A stretch of DNA of 64,000 nucleotides from JAFARZ01 sp036490795. Its GTDB lineage: Bacteria; Actinomycetota; Actinomycetes; Streptosporangiales; Streptosporangiaceae. The notes beneath the pieces were generated by a model. That model made no database searches. It was given only the letters and a program-made list of their open reading frames with translations, and was not told where the DNA came from. Position numbers and translations under genes: made by a program. Shown here in pieces: positions 55,509-63,784 of this stretch (position 1 is its first letter; every line of letters begins with the position of its first letter). The DNA lies in the NCBI GenBank assembly GCA_036490795.1, contig DASXDG010000066.1:1-64000 (forward strand), written 5' to 3'.

Positions 55509-56714
55509 GTGCGGAACGACCACGGCGTCGCCACCACAAGCGCTGAACTGCGAGCACACAATCTCGCCCGGTTGCTGCGCGCGGTGCATGATGGAGGCGG
55601 GCAGTCCACGCGGGCCGAACTCACCCGCCAGCTTGGCCTGGCCCGCGGCACCGCCACCGTGCTGGTCCGCGAGCTGGCCGCACGCCGCCTGATCACCGAG
55701 CTAGCGCCGTCCGAGCCGCCCAGCGCCCAGCGTGCCCGCGGCCGCCCCACCGGGGTCCCGTCCGCGAACAGCGAAGGCCCGCTCGCCCTCGCCGTCGATC
55801 TGCGCGATGACTCGTTCGTCACTGCCGTGTTCGAGCTGACCGGCCGGGGCATGGTGCTGGACAGCCAGGAGCGCGGCACGCGCGACGGCCGGAAATTTCT
55901 CGCCCAGGTCGCGGCCAACCTGCGCAAGCACCGCCGGGCACTCGACGGCAGGGTGGTCGGCACCGGCGTCGCCGTTCCGTCCCCGCTGCGCGCGGGCCGG
56001 ATGGTCCAGCCGACGCTGGACGACTGGAAGGACGTCGACGTCGCGCACGCGCTGCATGCCAGCGTAGGCAACGACGCGACGCTGGCGGGCCTGGCCGAGG
56101 CCCGCCGCGGCGTGCTGCGCGGGATCCCCGTCGCACTGCACCTGCACGCCGCCACTGGCATCGGCGGCGTGCTGCTGACCGGCGGGCAGCCGGCCATCGG
56201 GGCGCTGGGGTCGGCTGGGGAGTTCGGCCACATGCCGCTGGCCGGCGGTGACGAGCCTTGTCAGTGTGGCGCGACCGGCTGCTGGGAGCAGTACGCGGGG
56301 GCCCGCGGCCTGCTCCGCGAGGCCGGCCTGCCGCCAGAGCAGGGCGACCGGATGCTGATCGCGGCCCGCGTTATCGGGTCGGATGCCGGTGCCCTCAAGC
56401 GGGTGGCCGCCGCGCTCGGGCGCGGCATCGGTGCCCTGGTCAACGCGCACGATCCGGCCGCCGTCAGCCTGTCCGGCCTGGCCGCCGCTGTGCTAACCGC
56501 CGCACCCGAGCAGGTCAACGACGCCTACCATGGCGCGCTGATGCGCTTCCGCCGGTTCGCCCCGCCGGCCCTGCTGCCGTCCGCGCTCGGCGACCTCGGA
56601 CCGCTGACCGGGGCCGCCGAGCTGGTCTTCGACGGCTTTCTCACCGCACGGGGCCTGGCCGCCTGGACGCCCCCCAACCCGAACCTAGTCAATTGCGCGA
56701 TTGACCCGCTCTAG
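55509..56714 (+). CDS. ROK-family transcriptional regulator
   Basis: A 401-aa protein: N-terminal helix-turn-helix about 8-75 (HNLARLLRAVHDGG, TRAELTRQLGLARGTATVLVRELAARRLI) and a ROK sugar-kinase-like domain with VGTGVAVPSPL, VGNDATLAGLAEARRG, HLHAATGIGGVLLTGG, and the zinc motif CQCGATGCWEQYAG. Sugar ligand unknown. GTG 55509. The last nine residues (LVNCAIDPL) are encoded by one of the 18-bp palindromes and may be an extension from repeat insertion. Confidence 0.88.
   Translation: MRNDHGVATTSAELRAHNLARLLRAVHDGGGQSTRAELTRQLGLARGTATVLVRELAARRLITELAPSEPPSAQRARGRPTGVPSANSEGPLALAVDLRDDSFVTAVFELTGRGMVLDSQERGTRDGRKFLAQVAANLRKHRRALDGRVVGTGVAVPSPLRAGRMVQPTLDDWKDVDVAHALHASVGNDATLAGLAEARRGVLRGIPVALHLHAATGIGGVLLTGGQPAIGALGSAGEFGHMPLAGGDEPCQCGATGCWEQYAGARGLLREAGLPPEQGDRMLIAARVIGSDAGALKRVAAALGRGIGALVNAHDPAAVSLSGLAAAVLTAAPEQVNDAYHGALMRFRRFAPPALLPSALGDLGPLTGAAELVFDGFLTARGLAAWTPPNPNLVNCAIDPL
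56688..56705. repeat. 18-bp palindrome family, copy 3
   Basis: GTCAATTGCGCGATTGAC lies inside the 3' end of the ROK gene, just before its stop codon (56712-56714). Confidence 0.8.
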
Positions 56715-56718
56715 CGAA

Positions 56719-56736
56719 GTCAATCGCGCAATTGAC
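56719..56736. repeat. 18-bp palindrome family, copy 4
   Basis: GTCAATCGCGCAATTGAC, 13 nt after copy 3. The two nearly identical palindromes flank the ROK stop codon and could pair with each other as well as with themselves. Confidence 0.8.
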
Positions 56737-56789
56737 CCGCCTGGGCAGGCTGGATGGGCTTGCCCGCCTGGGCAGGCTGGACGGGCTGA
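56736..56789. repeat. 27-nt tandem repeat after palindrome copy 4
   Basis: Two 27-nt units beginning CCCGCCTGGGCAGGCTGGA, followed by a partial third copy. Each unit contains its own small inverted repeat (GCCTGGGCAGGC). The rest of the gap to 56890 has CGCGCC-rich low complexity and no gene. Confidence 0.85.
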
Positions 56790-56890
56790 CCCGCTCGCTG
56801 GTCGGCCGCGCGGCGCGCTCACCCGCGCCGCAACGACCACCCGCGCCAGCAAACCACTCGCGCCGCAGCAACCACTCGCGCGGCAGCAAC

Positions 56891-56960
56891 GTGGAGGATT
56901 TCCCCCTTGTGGTCGATTGACCCCCATTTACGAGGGGTAGTCCTCCACGATAGGGAAATC
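56891..56960. promoter_or_regulatory. Nested inverted repeats upstream of the HelD-like gene
   Basis: GTGGAGGA (56891-56898) pairs with TCCTCCAC (56941-56948). GATTTCCC (56897-56904) pairs with GGGAAATC (56953-56960). The two pairings overlap at 56897-56898. It resembles an alternative-pairing leader, about 150-215 nt upstream of the HelD start. Confidence 0.45.
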
Positions 56961-57108
56961 TGACACGTTAATCGGGGATCGTGGCGCCGCCAGGTAGCCG
57001 ACACTGGCCACACTGGTCCCGTGGGCATCGAACGCCCGGGCTGTCCCAGCACTTGGCCGCGAAAAATCAGGTGACTGGACGGCGGTGAGCTGGTAGGGTC
57101 CGCTCTTC

Positions 57109-59172
57109 GTGGCTGAGTCAGATATATCAGAACGAACAGCGGCTGATCCCGTCCTGACCGCCGAACGAGACCAGCTCCGGCGCTCACGGGAATACCTCCG
57201 GCTGATGCGCGAGGACGTCCTCGGACTCCGCGCCCTGGGCGGCGACCCCGTATCTGAGGAATACCTCAAGGCGACCCTGTACCACCGGGCCGAATCCCTC
57301 AAGGACATACCCGACACGCCGCTGTTTTTCGGGCGGCTCGACTACGCCGGTGAGGTGGAAACCGACGGCGTCGCCGGGCACAGCTTTCACATCGGCCGCC
57401 GGCATGTGCACGCGCCGGACGGCACGCCGGCCGTGATCGACTGGCGGGCACCGGTATCGGTGCCGTTCTACCGCGCCAGCGCCACCGAATCGATGGGGCT
57501 GGACTTGCGGCGGCGGTTCGGCTTCGCCGGCGGGGAGCTCACCGCCTATGAGGATGAGCAGTTCGGGGGAAGCACCACCGGTAGTTATGAGAAGAAGACA
57601 AGTCAGATCCTGATCGACGAGATCGAACGGCCGCGATCGGGCCCGATGCGGGACATCGTGGCGACGATCCAGCCGGATCAGGACGATATCGTCCGGGCAA
57701 GTTCCGCGGAAACCGTCTGCGTGCAGGGGGCGCCGGGAACCGGGAAGACGGCGGTCGGGCTGCACCGGGTGGCGTACTTGCTCTACGCCTATCGCGAGCA
57801 AGTGCTGCGTCGCGGCGTCATCGTGGTCGGGCCCAACCGCGCCTTCCTCTCCTATATCCGCAACGTCCTGCCGGCACTGGGCGAACTCGACGTGAAGCAG
57901 ACGACGGTGGGTGACCTGGTGGCCAGGCCGGCCGCGCCGCTGCGGGGAAGCGACCCCGAGGCGGCAGCCGTCATCAAGGGCGACGCGCGGATGGCCGAGG
58001 TGCTGCGCAGCGCGCTGTGGGCGTCCTTGCGGCCGGTGGCCGAGCCGGTGATGGTTCCGCGCGGCGCGCGCCGGTTCCGCGTCTCCCGCATGGAACTGGA
58101 CGAACTGGTCATGGAACTCCGGGCGCGCGGGGTCAGGTACGGGTCGGGCCGGGAGATGCTCGAGCACCGCATCGCGCACGTCATACTGACCCGGATGGAG
58201 GAGGCGGGCGAGGTCTGCGACGACAGGACGCACGAGTCTGTGCGCCGGTCCCGCCCTGTCCGTTCGGCGGCCGAGGCGATCTGGCCGAAGGTCGACGCGG
58301 TCAAGCTGGTGTTCCGCCTGCTGACCGACAGCGCGGTTCTAGCGGCTGCTGCCGCCGGAATCCTGACCGAGGCCGAGCAGGAGACGATCTCGTGGCGACC
58401 CGCACCGACTTCCGCGGGCAGGGCCAAGTGGTCGACCGCGGATCAGGTGCTGATCGATGAGGCGAGGGATCTGCTTGAGCGGACGCCCAGCCTGGCCCAC
58501 GTCGTGGTGGACGAGGCGCAGGACCTGTCCCCGATGGAGGTGCGGGCGCTAGGGCGACGGTGCACCACGGGGGCGGCCACCGTGCTCGGCGACCTCGCCC
58601 AGGGCACGACCGCCTGGGCGACGACGACATGGAGCGCGCTGCTCGAGCATCTGGGCAAGCCAGACGTGCCGATCCGCGAGCTATCGGTGGGCTATCGCGT
58701 GCCCCGGCAGATTCTTGACTACGCGTCCGGATTGCTCCGGTTCATCGCGCCAGAGCTGTCGCCGGCCTCCTCGCTGCGCACCGACCCCGGATCGCTGGAC
58801 GTGGTCAAGGCATCCAGCCAAGAAGAACTCGCCGACCTCGTCCGCCTGGCGTGCCAGGAAGCGCTGCTCGACGACGGGTCAGTCGCGGTCATCGCCGCCG
58901 ACTCCGCCGTGACCGGGCTGGCGGCGGCGCTGACGTCGGGCGGTATAGATTTCGGCGAGCCGGGAGCGGACGCGCGGTTGTCGCTCGTGCCGGTCACCCT
59001 GGTCAAGGGCCTCGAGTTCGACCACGTCATCGTCGTGGAGCCGTCCGGCATCGTGACGGCAGAAGCGCGCGGACTGCAGCGGCTGTACGTCGCGCTGACC
59101 CGCGCCGTGTCACGACTTACTGTGCTCCACTGCGATCCGCTACCAGAAGAGCTAACTTCCGGGCAGAATTAA
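57109..59172 (+). CDS. HelD-like UvrD/Rep-superfamily helicase
   Basis: A 687-aa SF1 ATPase. An N-terminal coiled region about 15-45 (ERDQLRRSREYLRLMREDVL) precedes Walker A QGAPGTGKTAVGLHR near residue 205; Walker B VVVDEAQDLSPMEVRAL near 465; C-terminal LVPVTLVKGLEFDHVIVVEP and RLYVALTRAVSRLTV. HelD proteins bind RNA polymerase and rescue or release it; relatives confer rifamycin tolerance (known). The rifamycin-associated element seen before helR genes is not recognisable here. GTG 57109 follows TAGGGT by 9 nt. Confidence 0.9.
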   Translation: MAESDISERTAADPVLTAERDQLRRSREYLRLMREDVLGLRALGGDPVSEEYLKATLYHRAESLKDIPDTPLFFGRLDYAGEVETDGVAGHSFHIGRRHVHAPDGTPAVIDWRAPVSVPFYRASATESMGLDLRRRFGFAGGELTAYEDEQFGGSTTGSYEKKTSQILIDEIERPRSGPMRDIVATIQPDQDDIVRASSAETVCVQGAPGTGKTAVGLHRVAYLLYAYREQVLRRGVIVVGPNRAFLSYIRNVLPALGELDVKQTTVGDLVARPAAPLRGSDPEAAAVIKGDARMAEVLRSALWASLRPVAEPVMVPRGARRFRVSRMELDELVMELRARGVRYGSGREMLEHRIAHVILTRMEEAGEVCDDRTHESVRRSRPVRSAAEAIWPKVDAVKLVFRLLTDSAVLAAAAAGILTEAEQETISWRPAPTSAGRAKWSTADQVLIDEARDLLERTPSLAHVVVDEAQDLSPMEVRALGRRCTTGAATVLGDLAQGTTAWATTTWSALLEHLGKPDVPIRELSVGYRVPRQILDYASGLLRFIAPELSPASSLRTDPGSLDVVKASSQEELADLVRLACQEALLDDGSVAVIAADSAVTGLAAALTSGGIDFGEPGADARLSLVPVTLVKGLEFDHVIVVEPSGIVTAEARGLQRLYVALTRAVSRLTVLHCDPLPEELTSGQN

Positions 59173-59352
59173 CGGGGCTGGATGCGCCCGGGTGAACCAA
59201 TGACGGGCTGGACGCGTCCATCCTTTGTAGCGGACCGCTGAATTCCGCGATGCGCGTTGCACGATCTCGCGTGCGGCGTCATGCTGGAAGAGGCGGCGAC
59301 TTTTAGTCTTGGACCGACTACGGTCCGTAACCAACCCTGATGGTAACTGGTG

Positions 59353-59640
59353 ATGTGGGTGGAAGCCGAGCGGACGGCAGCGTATCTGGAGAAACTGGCC
59401 GATGAATTGTCACATCGGGGATTTGAGGCATGGCTGATGGCGCCGCCGGGGCGCGTCCCCAGCCTTTATGTGGTGAACCCCGCCGCGAGAGCGCTTGAGG
59501 AGAACGTTTACGCGGGTTGCGGCAAGGACGGACTGTGGTGGTTCTGGTGGTCGTGGGCGGAACGGATCGCTGTCGCGGATGACGTTGACCAGGCCGCCAG
59601 CACAATTGTCCGGGTGCTCGCGTCAGTCCGCCACGACTAG
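59353..59640 (+). CDS. Small Trp-rich protein of unknown function
   Basis: A 95-aa soluble protein. Begins WVEAERTAAYLEKLADEL and has a central GLWWFWWSWAERIA segment followed by a helical C-terminus with DDVDQAASTIVRVLA. I recognise no family, though similar small proteins occur near actinobacterial XRE regulators. No clear Shine-Dalgarno; ATG 59353 preferred over GTG 59350. The 180-bp gap upstream holds a TGGACGCGTCCA palindrome and a GGACCG/CGGTCC hairpin, nothing else. Confidence 0.65.
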   Translation: MWVEAERTAAYLEKLADELSHRGFEAWLMAPPGRVPSLYVVNPAARALEENVYAGCGKDGLWWFWWSWAERIAVADDVDQAASTIVRVLASVRHD

Positions 59641-59689
59641 CGCCAATCGACTAGCGCCAATCGGGCCCGTTAACATGCGGCATGGTGGC

Positions 59690-60315
59690 ATGGAATTGTG
59701 GCGTATGTCCGCTATGGGGCTGGCGGGTCTGCTGCGGTCGGCGGAGTTGTCAAGCTCCGAGCTGGTGCGCGCCTGCCTCGACCGGATCGACGCGGTTAAC
59801 CCTGGTCTGAACGCCATCGTCACGCTGGCCGCCGAACGCGCGCTCGCCGACGCGGCCAGGCTCGACGCGATGGCGGCCCGCGGTGAGTTCGCGGGGCCGC
59901 TGCCGTGGCCAGCGGGATGATTCCGTCCGCTGACGGCTCGGACCTGGCCGCGAGCGTGCGCAATCCGGCTTCGTTCTGCGGGCTGACCGGGCTGCGCACG
60001 ACGCCGGGTCTGGTGCCGTCCGATGTGATCGACCCGCTGGCCGCGGTGGGGCCGATCGCCCGCAGCGCGCAGGATGCCGCGTTGCTGCTGGCCGGCCTGT
60101 GCTCAGCCGACTCCGGGCGGCCGCTTGCCCGGCCGGACCGGGCCGCCGATTTCGTTGCGCTGCGGCCGGCGTCGCTGCGCGGGCTGCGGGTCGCCGGCCT
60201 GACCGGGTCCGGCCTTCCCGTAGGCCTGCAGCTGGCCGGTCGCTACGGCGCAGACCTCCGCCTGCTGCAGATCGCCGCCGCGATCAGCGAACTCGTACCG
60301 CCGGTGTTCCCCTGA
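59690..60315 (+). pseudogene. Decayed amidase (GatA/amidase-signature family)
   Basis: Two pieces in different frames. The first (59690-59920) is an amidase N-terminus, LLRSAELSSSELVRACLDRI, DAVNPGLNAIVTLA. The second (about 59920-60315) continues with GSDLAASVRNPASFCGLTGLR and RSAQDAALLLAGL, then jumps to the family C-terminus GLPVGLQLAGRYGADLRLLQIA. The catalytic Lys region and the GGSSGG segment are missing and the central part is short. I infer deletions and a frameshift. Confidence 0.8.
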
Positions 60316-60336
60316 TCATGTATGGCACGTACAGCT

Positions 60337-60762
60337 TCATGAAACGGGCAGGCCGGGGAAGGCGACGGTGCTGCCGCGCCAGTGCGCCGCGCGCCCGGCC
60401 GATGCTTGCATCGCCTGCGCGCCGAATGTGCGCAGGTTCGCGTCGTTCACCGCGACTACGCCCAGGTACGCGGCGGTGACCCCGTCCTCGAGGTGTGCGG
60501 CGAGTGCCTCGCCGGTGGCGGCGCCGGTCACCGGGAACGGCAGGTCGTAATAGGCGAGCGCGGCCACCGGCGTGGCGCCGCGCGCCGTGATCATCGCGGC
60601 GAGCGTGTCGCGAGCGTCGCGATGCTCGGTCCAGTATTGCCAGGCGGTCACCTGGCTCGCCCCGCCGAGGTGGGCGCCGGCCACGCCGTAGCCGTACACG
60701 GCGGCCTGTTCCGCCGCCAGCGCCGCCTGGAGAGCGGCGATGCCCGCCGGTGCCTGCATCAC
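60337..60762 (-). CDS. DUF4439 ferritin-like domain protein
   Basis: A 141-aa four-helix-bundle protein. Helix 1 ALQAALAAEQAAVYGYGVAGAHL with Glu as possible metal ligand, then YWTEHRDARDTLAAMITARG and HLEDGVTAAYLGVVAVND, giving ferritin-like E and EH positions. Usually found with a lipoprotein partner upstream of rimP in actinomycetes, as here. GTG 60762 overlaps the lipoprotein stop by 4 nt (GTGA). The function is unknown. Confidence 0.82.
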   Translation of the reverse strand: MMQAPAGIAALQAALAAEQAAVYGYGVAGAHLGGASQVTAWQYWTEHRDARDTLAAMITARGATPVAALAYYDLPFPVTGAATGEALAAHLEDGVTAAYLGVVAVNDANLRTFGAQAMQASAGRAAHWRGSTVAFPGLPVS

Positions 60763-61289
60763 GAACCCCCCAGCGCGTTCGCGTGCGAGGCGTCGGACGC
60801 CGCGATGCTCGCGAACAGCTGAGCCAGCGATGGCTGCACCGAGACCAGGCGCGCGGTCAGCGATGCGGCCGAGGCCAGTTCGGCGTCGCGAAGTCCGTCG
60901 ACCGGATGTGCCGCGGGTGCCGGGGCCGACGACGCGGAAGGCGAGGCGGCAGGCGAGGCGGCAGGCGAAGCCGTCTGCTGCGCGCCAGCAGGCACGATCA
61001 GCCGCGCCTTGAGCTGGGCGAGGTGCTGCTGATGCTGTGCGAGCAACGCGGGAAGGATCGGTTCACTGCTCGTACTTATGGCTGATTTATAGCGGGATAT
61101 CAGGTCCAGTTCGGCCGCGATGGCGTCCTGAAGGACGACCGTGTCGTGCGCCAGCGGAGGTCGCCCGCCAAGCGGATCTGGTCCCGCGAACAGGTCAGCG
61201 GAACGGCAGCCGGTGCTAAGCAGAACCAGAGGTACCGACGCGATCAGCAAGCGGCGCCTCGGCATCAGGTTGGGCGCGGTATCAGCCAC
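60759..61289 (-). CDS. Ferritin-like lipoprotein partner
   Basis: A 176-aa lipoprotein: signal peptide with RRRLLIAS and lipobox STGC (Cys about residue 28), a helical part VVLQDAIAAELDLISRYKSAI, an Ala/Ser/Pro-rich linker with a repeated ASPA, and a final helix. The predicted helices pair with the DUF4439 protein encoded next. GTG 61289 lies 7 nt after TAGCTT, giving a probable leaderless transcript; ATG 61265 is an alternative. Confidence 0.75.
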   Translation of the reverse strand: MADTAPNLMPRRRLLIASVPLVLLSTGCRSADLFAGPDPLGGRPPLAHDTVVLQDAIAAELDLISRYKSAISTSSEPILPALLAQHQQHLAQLKARLIVPAGAQQTASPAASPAASPSASSAPAPAAHPVDGLRDAELASAASLTARLVSVQPSLAQLFASIAASDASHANALGGS

Positions 61290-61392
61290 GGGTGGCAAGC
61301 TACCATGCGCTGCCGGCGGTCCTATCCGCGTAACGGCGCGGTGGCGGATAGGCTAGTCCCCAATCCCGCAGGTCGCAGACGAGGAGGTCGTG

Positions 61393-62082
61393 ATGCCCAG
61401 TAGCCCACGCGGCGGACAGGGGCACGATGGACCCCGTCCTGCGCCTGGTCAGCGCCCGGCGCGGTCCGCGGGCGCGCCGCGCGGCGGTAATGCGGCACGC
61501 GGCGGGAATAACCCGCGCGGTGCGGATGCCGGGAGTAACGCGAAGGACGGCGCCCGCGCCGTGAGCAGCCCCGGCGGTGCCCGCGCGGCGAGCGCGGAGG
61601 AAGCCAGAATCGCCGACGCGATCAATGCGGTAGTGCACGCCTCCGGCATGGACCTGGAATCGGTGCGCGTGTCCGCTGCCGGCCGACGCCGCCTGCTGCG
61701 CGTAGTGGTAGACAGCGACCGCGGGGTGAGTCTCGACGACGCGGCGGCGGTCAGCCGCGAAATGTCTTTGGTGCTGGACAGGCTTCAGGTGATGGGGGAC
61801 TTCCCCTACACTCTCGAGGTCTCATCCCCCGGAGTCGACCGGCCGCTGACCGAGCCGCGGCACTGGCGGCGGGCGACCGGACGGCTGGTCACAGTGACGC
61901 TTACTCAGGGGGAGATACTGACCGGCAGGATCGTGCAGGCAGATGATGAAGCGGTGATCGTGGACACCGAGGGCGTCCACAGTCGTTTCCCTTACGACGT
62001 GCTCGGTGCGGGCGCGATCCAGGTGGAGTTCGGGCGGCTCGCTGAGCTGGCAGAGCAGCCGGAGGAACCAGATGGACATTGA
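61393..62082 (+). CDS. rimP: Ribosome maturation factor RimP
   Basis: Assists 30S subunit assembly. 229 aa, about 60-70 longer than usual because of an N-terminal low-complexity extension rich in Gly, Ala, Arg and Asn. The RimP core begins around residue 70: DLESVRVSAAGRRRLLRVVVDSDRGVSLDD, EVSSPGVDRPLTEPRHWRR and the C-terminal RFPYDVLGAGAIQVEF. ATG 61393 with GAGG 5 nt upstream; GTG 61390 also possible. It overlaps nusA by 11 nt. Confidence 0.93.
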   Translation: MPSSPRGGQGHDGPRPAPGQRPARSAGAPRGGNAARGGNNPRGADAGSNAKDGARAVSSPGGARAASAEEARIADAINAVVHASGMDLESVRVSAAGRRRLLRVVVDSDRGVSLDDAAAVSREMSLVLDRLQVMGDFPYTLEVSSPGVDRPLTEPRHWRRATGRLVTVTLTQGEILTGRIVQADDEAVIVDTEGVHSRFPYDVLGAGAIQVEFGRLAELAEQPEEPDGH

Positions 62083-63157
62083 CCTAAGCGTATTGAAGAG
62101 CCTGGAGAGCGAGAAAGACATCTCGCTCGACCAAGCGATCAAGGCCATTGAGGACGCGCTGCTTGTCGCGTACCACAAGACCGACGGCGCGTCTGCCGCC
62201 GCCCGGGTGGAGATTGACCGCAAGAGCGGCCACGTCACCGTGTGGGCCGCGCAGACCGATGACGACGGCGGGGTCGAGGGCGAGTACGACGACACCCCGG
62301 CGGGTTTCGGTCGCATCGCGGCCACCACGGCCCGGCAAGTGATCCTGCAGCGGCTCCGCGACGTGGAAGACGAGCTGACCTTCGGCGAGTACGCGGGCCG
62401 CGAGGGCGACATCGTCGCGGGCGTCATCCAGCAGGGCAAGGACCCCAGGACAGTGCTCGTCGACCTCGGCAAGCTGGAGGCCGTCCTGCCCGCCGCGGAG
62501 CAGGTGCCGATCGAGCGGTACGTGCACGGCGAGCGGATCCGCTGCTACGTGCTGCACGTGCGCAAGGGGCACCGCGGGCCGTCCGTCACGCTGTCGCGTA
62601 CCCACCCGAACCTGGTAAAGAAGCTGTTCTCGCTGGAAGTTCCCGAGATCGCCGAAGGCGCGGTGGAGATAGTGGCGATCGCGCGGGAGGCGGGCCACCG
62701 GACGAAGATCGCGGTCCGGTCGCACCAGCCGAGCGTGAACGCCAAGGGTGCCTGCATAGGCCCGATGGGCAGCAGGGTGCGGAACGTGATGAACGAGCTG
62801 CACGGGGAGAAGATCGACATCGTCGATTACTCCGATGACCCGGCGGGTTTCGTGGCGAACGCGCTGTCACCGGCCAGGGTGAGCCGGGTTCAGGTGATCG
62901 ACGCGGCTGGCCGCGAGGCCCAGGTCGTCGTGCCGGACTACCAGCTGTCGCTGGCGATCGGCAAAGAAGGCCAGAACGCCAGGCTCGCTGCCCGGCTCAC
63001 CGGCTGGCGGATCGACATCAGGTCCGACGCCGCTCCCGATGCCGCCGACCACAAGCGGCCCGACGACAAGCGGCCCGACGACAAGCGGCCCGACGACAAG
63101 CTGCCTGGTGAGGCGGGGTCCAACGGGGCCGAACCGCCCGTCGGGCCGCCCGAGTAA
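62072..63157 (+). CDS. nusA: Transcription termination/antitermination factor NusA
   Basis: RNA polymerase-bound elongation factor. 361 aa. N-terminal domain about 1-110, S1 domain about 120-185 (GDIVAGVIQQGKDPRTVLVDLG), KH1 and KH2 about 190-330 with HQPSVNAKGACIGPMGSRVRNVMNEL and LSLAIGKEGQNARLAARLTGW. The C-terminus has three RPDDK repeats from a 15-nt minisatellite. ATG 62072 with GGAGG 7 nt upstream. Second gene of the rimP-nusA-ylxR-infB operon. Confidence 0.97.
   Translation: MDIDLSVLKSLESEKDISLDQAIKAIEDALLVAYHKTDGASAAARVEIDRKSGHVTVWAAQTDDDGGVEGEYDDTPAGFGRIAATTARQVILQRLRDVEDELTFGEYAGREGDIVAGVIQQGKDPRTVLVDLGKLEAVLPAAEQVPIERYVHGERIRCYVLHVRKGHRGPSVTLSRTHPNLVKKLFSLEVPEIAEGAVEIVAIAREAGHRTKIAVRSHQPSVNAKGACIGPMGSRVRNVMNELHGEKIDIVDYSDDPAGFVANALSPARVSRVQVIDAAGREAQVVVPDYQLSLAIGKEGQNARLAARLTGWRIDIRSDAAPDAADHKRPDDKRPDDKRPDDKLPGEAGSNGAEPPVGPPE
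63056..63100 (+). repeat. 15-nt minisatellite at the nusA 3' end
   Basis: CGGCCCGACGACAAG is repeated three times exactly, encoding RPDDK units. Same period as the ATPDA repeat in the MFS gene at 38411. Confidence 0.9.
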
Positions 63158-63306
63158 GGTCGCGCAAAGCTCGCGTTCCAGGCGAAAATCTCCGGCGAGA
63201 TGGAATGCGAATAAACGTCCAAGCGCTCCACAGTACGGCTCGTAACGACGGCACTGGGGTCGCCGCTGTCCTGGCAGGGACAGAGCGCGGTAGACTAGTA
63301 ATCGGA

Positions 63307-63627
63307 ATGGCCGTGGGAACCGAGCAGCAGGCGCCAACGCGCACCTGTGTAGGCTGTAAGGAACGTGCGGTCAAGTCCAGTCTGCTACGTCTCGTAGCGG
63401 TTGGGGACGACGTCCTGCCTGACCCGCAAGCCCGGTTGCCTGGCCGGGGTGCATATCTGCACCCGAGCCCGGCATGCTTTGAGCTCGCGTGCCGGCGCCG
63501 GGTGTTTCCCCGGGCGCTGCGGGCGGCGAGACCGCTCGGCCTGGCTTCACTGGCCGGGTACATCGCCGGACCGGTGGTTAACACCGGTGAGGCAGAAACG
63601 GCAAGGCAAGGCAGTATCACTAAGTAG
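63307..63627 (+). CDS. ylxR: YlxR-family RNA-binding/nucleoid protein
   Basis: A 106-aa basic protein. RTCVGCKERAVKSSLLRLV at about 11-29 is the YlxR signature, followed by DPQARLPGRGAYLHPSPACFELACRRRVFPRALR. Always encoded between nusA and infB. Start ATG 63307; a TAGACT box lies 10 nt upstream, so a short-leader internal promoter is possible. The 149-bp gap after nusA shows no clear terminator. Confidence 0.9.
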   Translation: MAVGTEQQAPTRTCVGCKERAVKSSLLRLVAVGDDVLPDPQARLPGRGAYLHPSPACFELACRRRVFPRALRAARPLGLASLAGYIAGPVVNTGEAETARQGSITK

Positions 63628-63784
63628 GGCACACCTGTCGGAAAGCAGGTCGAGAAGCTGATGAGCGCTCGATGAGCACGCGGCGATGATCACCATAGGC
63701 TAAGGCCCGCCCGGAGCACGCTCTGCCCGGGCCAGGGTCCGGTACAGGGTCCGGTAAGGAAAACCGGGCCGAGACAGGAGCGTA

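Noticed and set aside
56941..57108. Rifamycin-associated element before the HelD-like gene
   Set aside because: I looked for the inverted repeat known before helR genes (a GGGGCTTGCGGC-type palindrome) and found no match.
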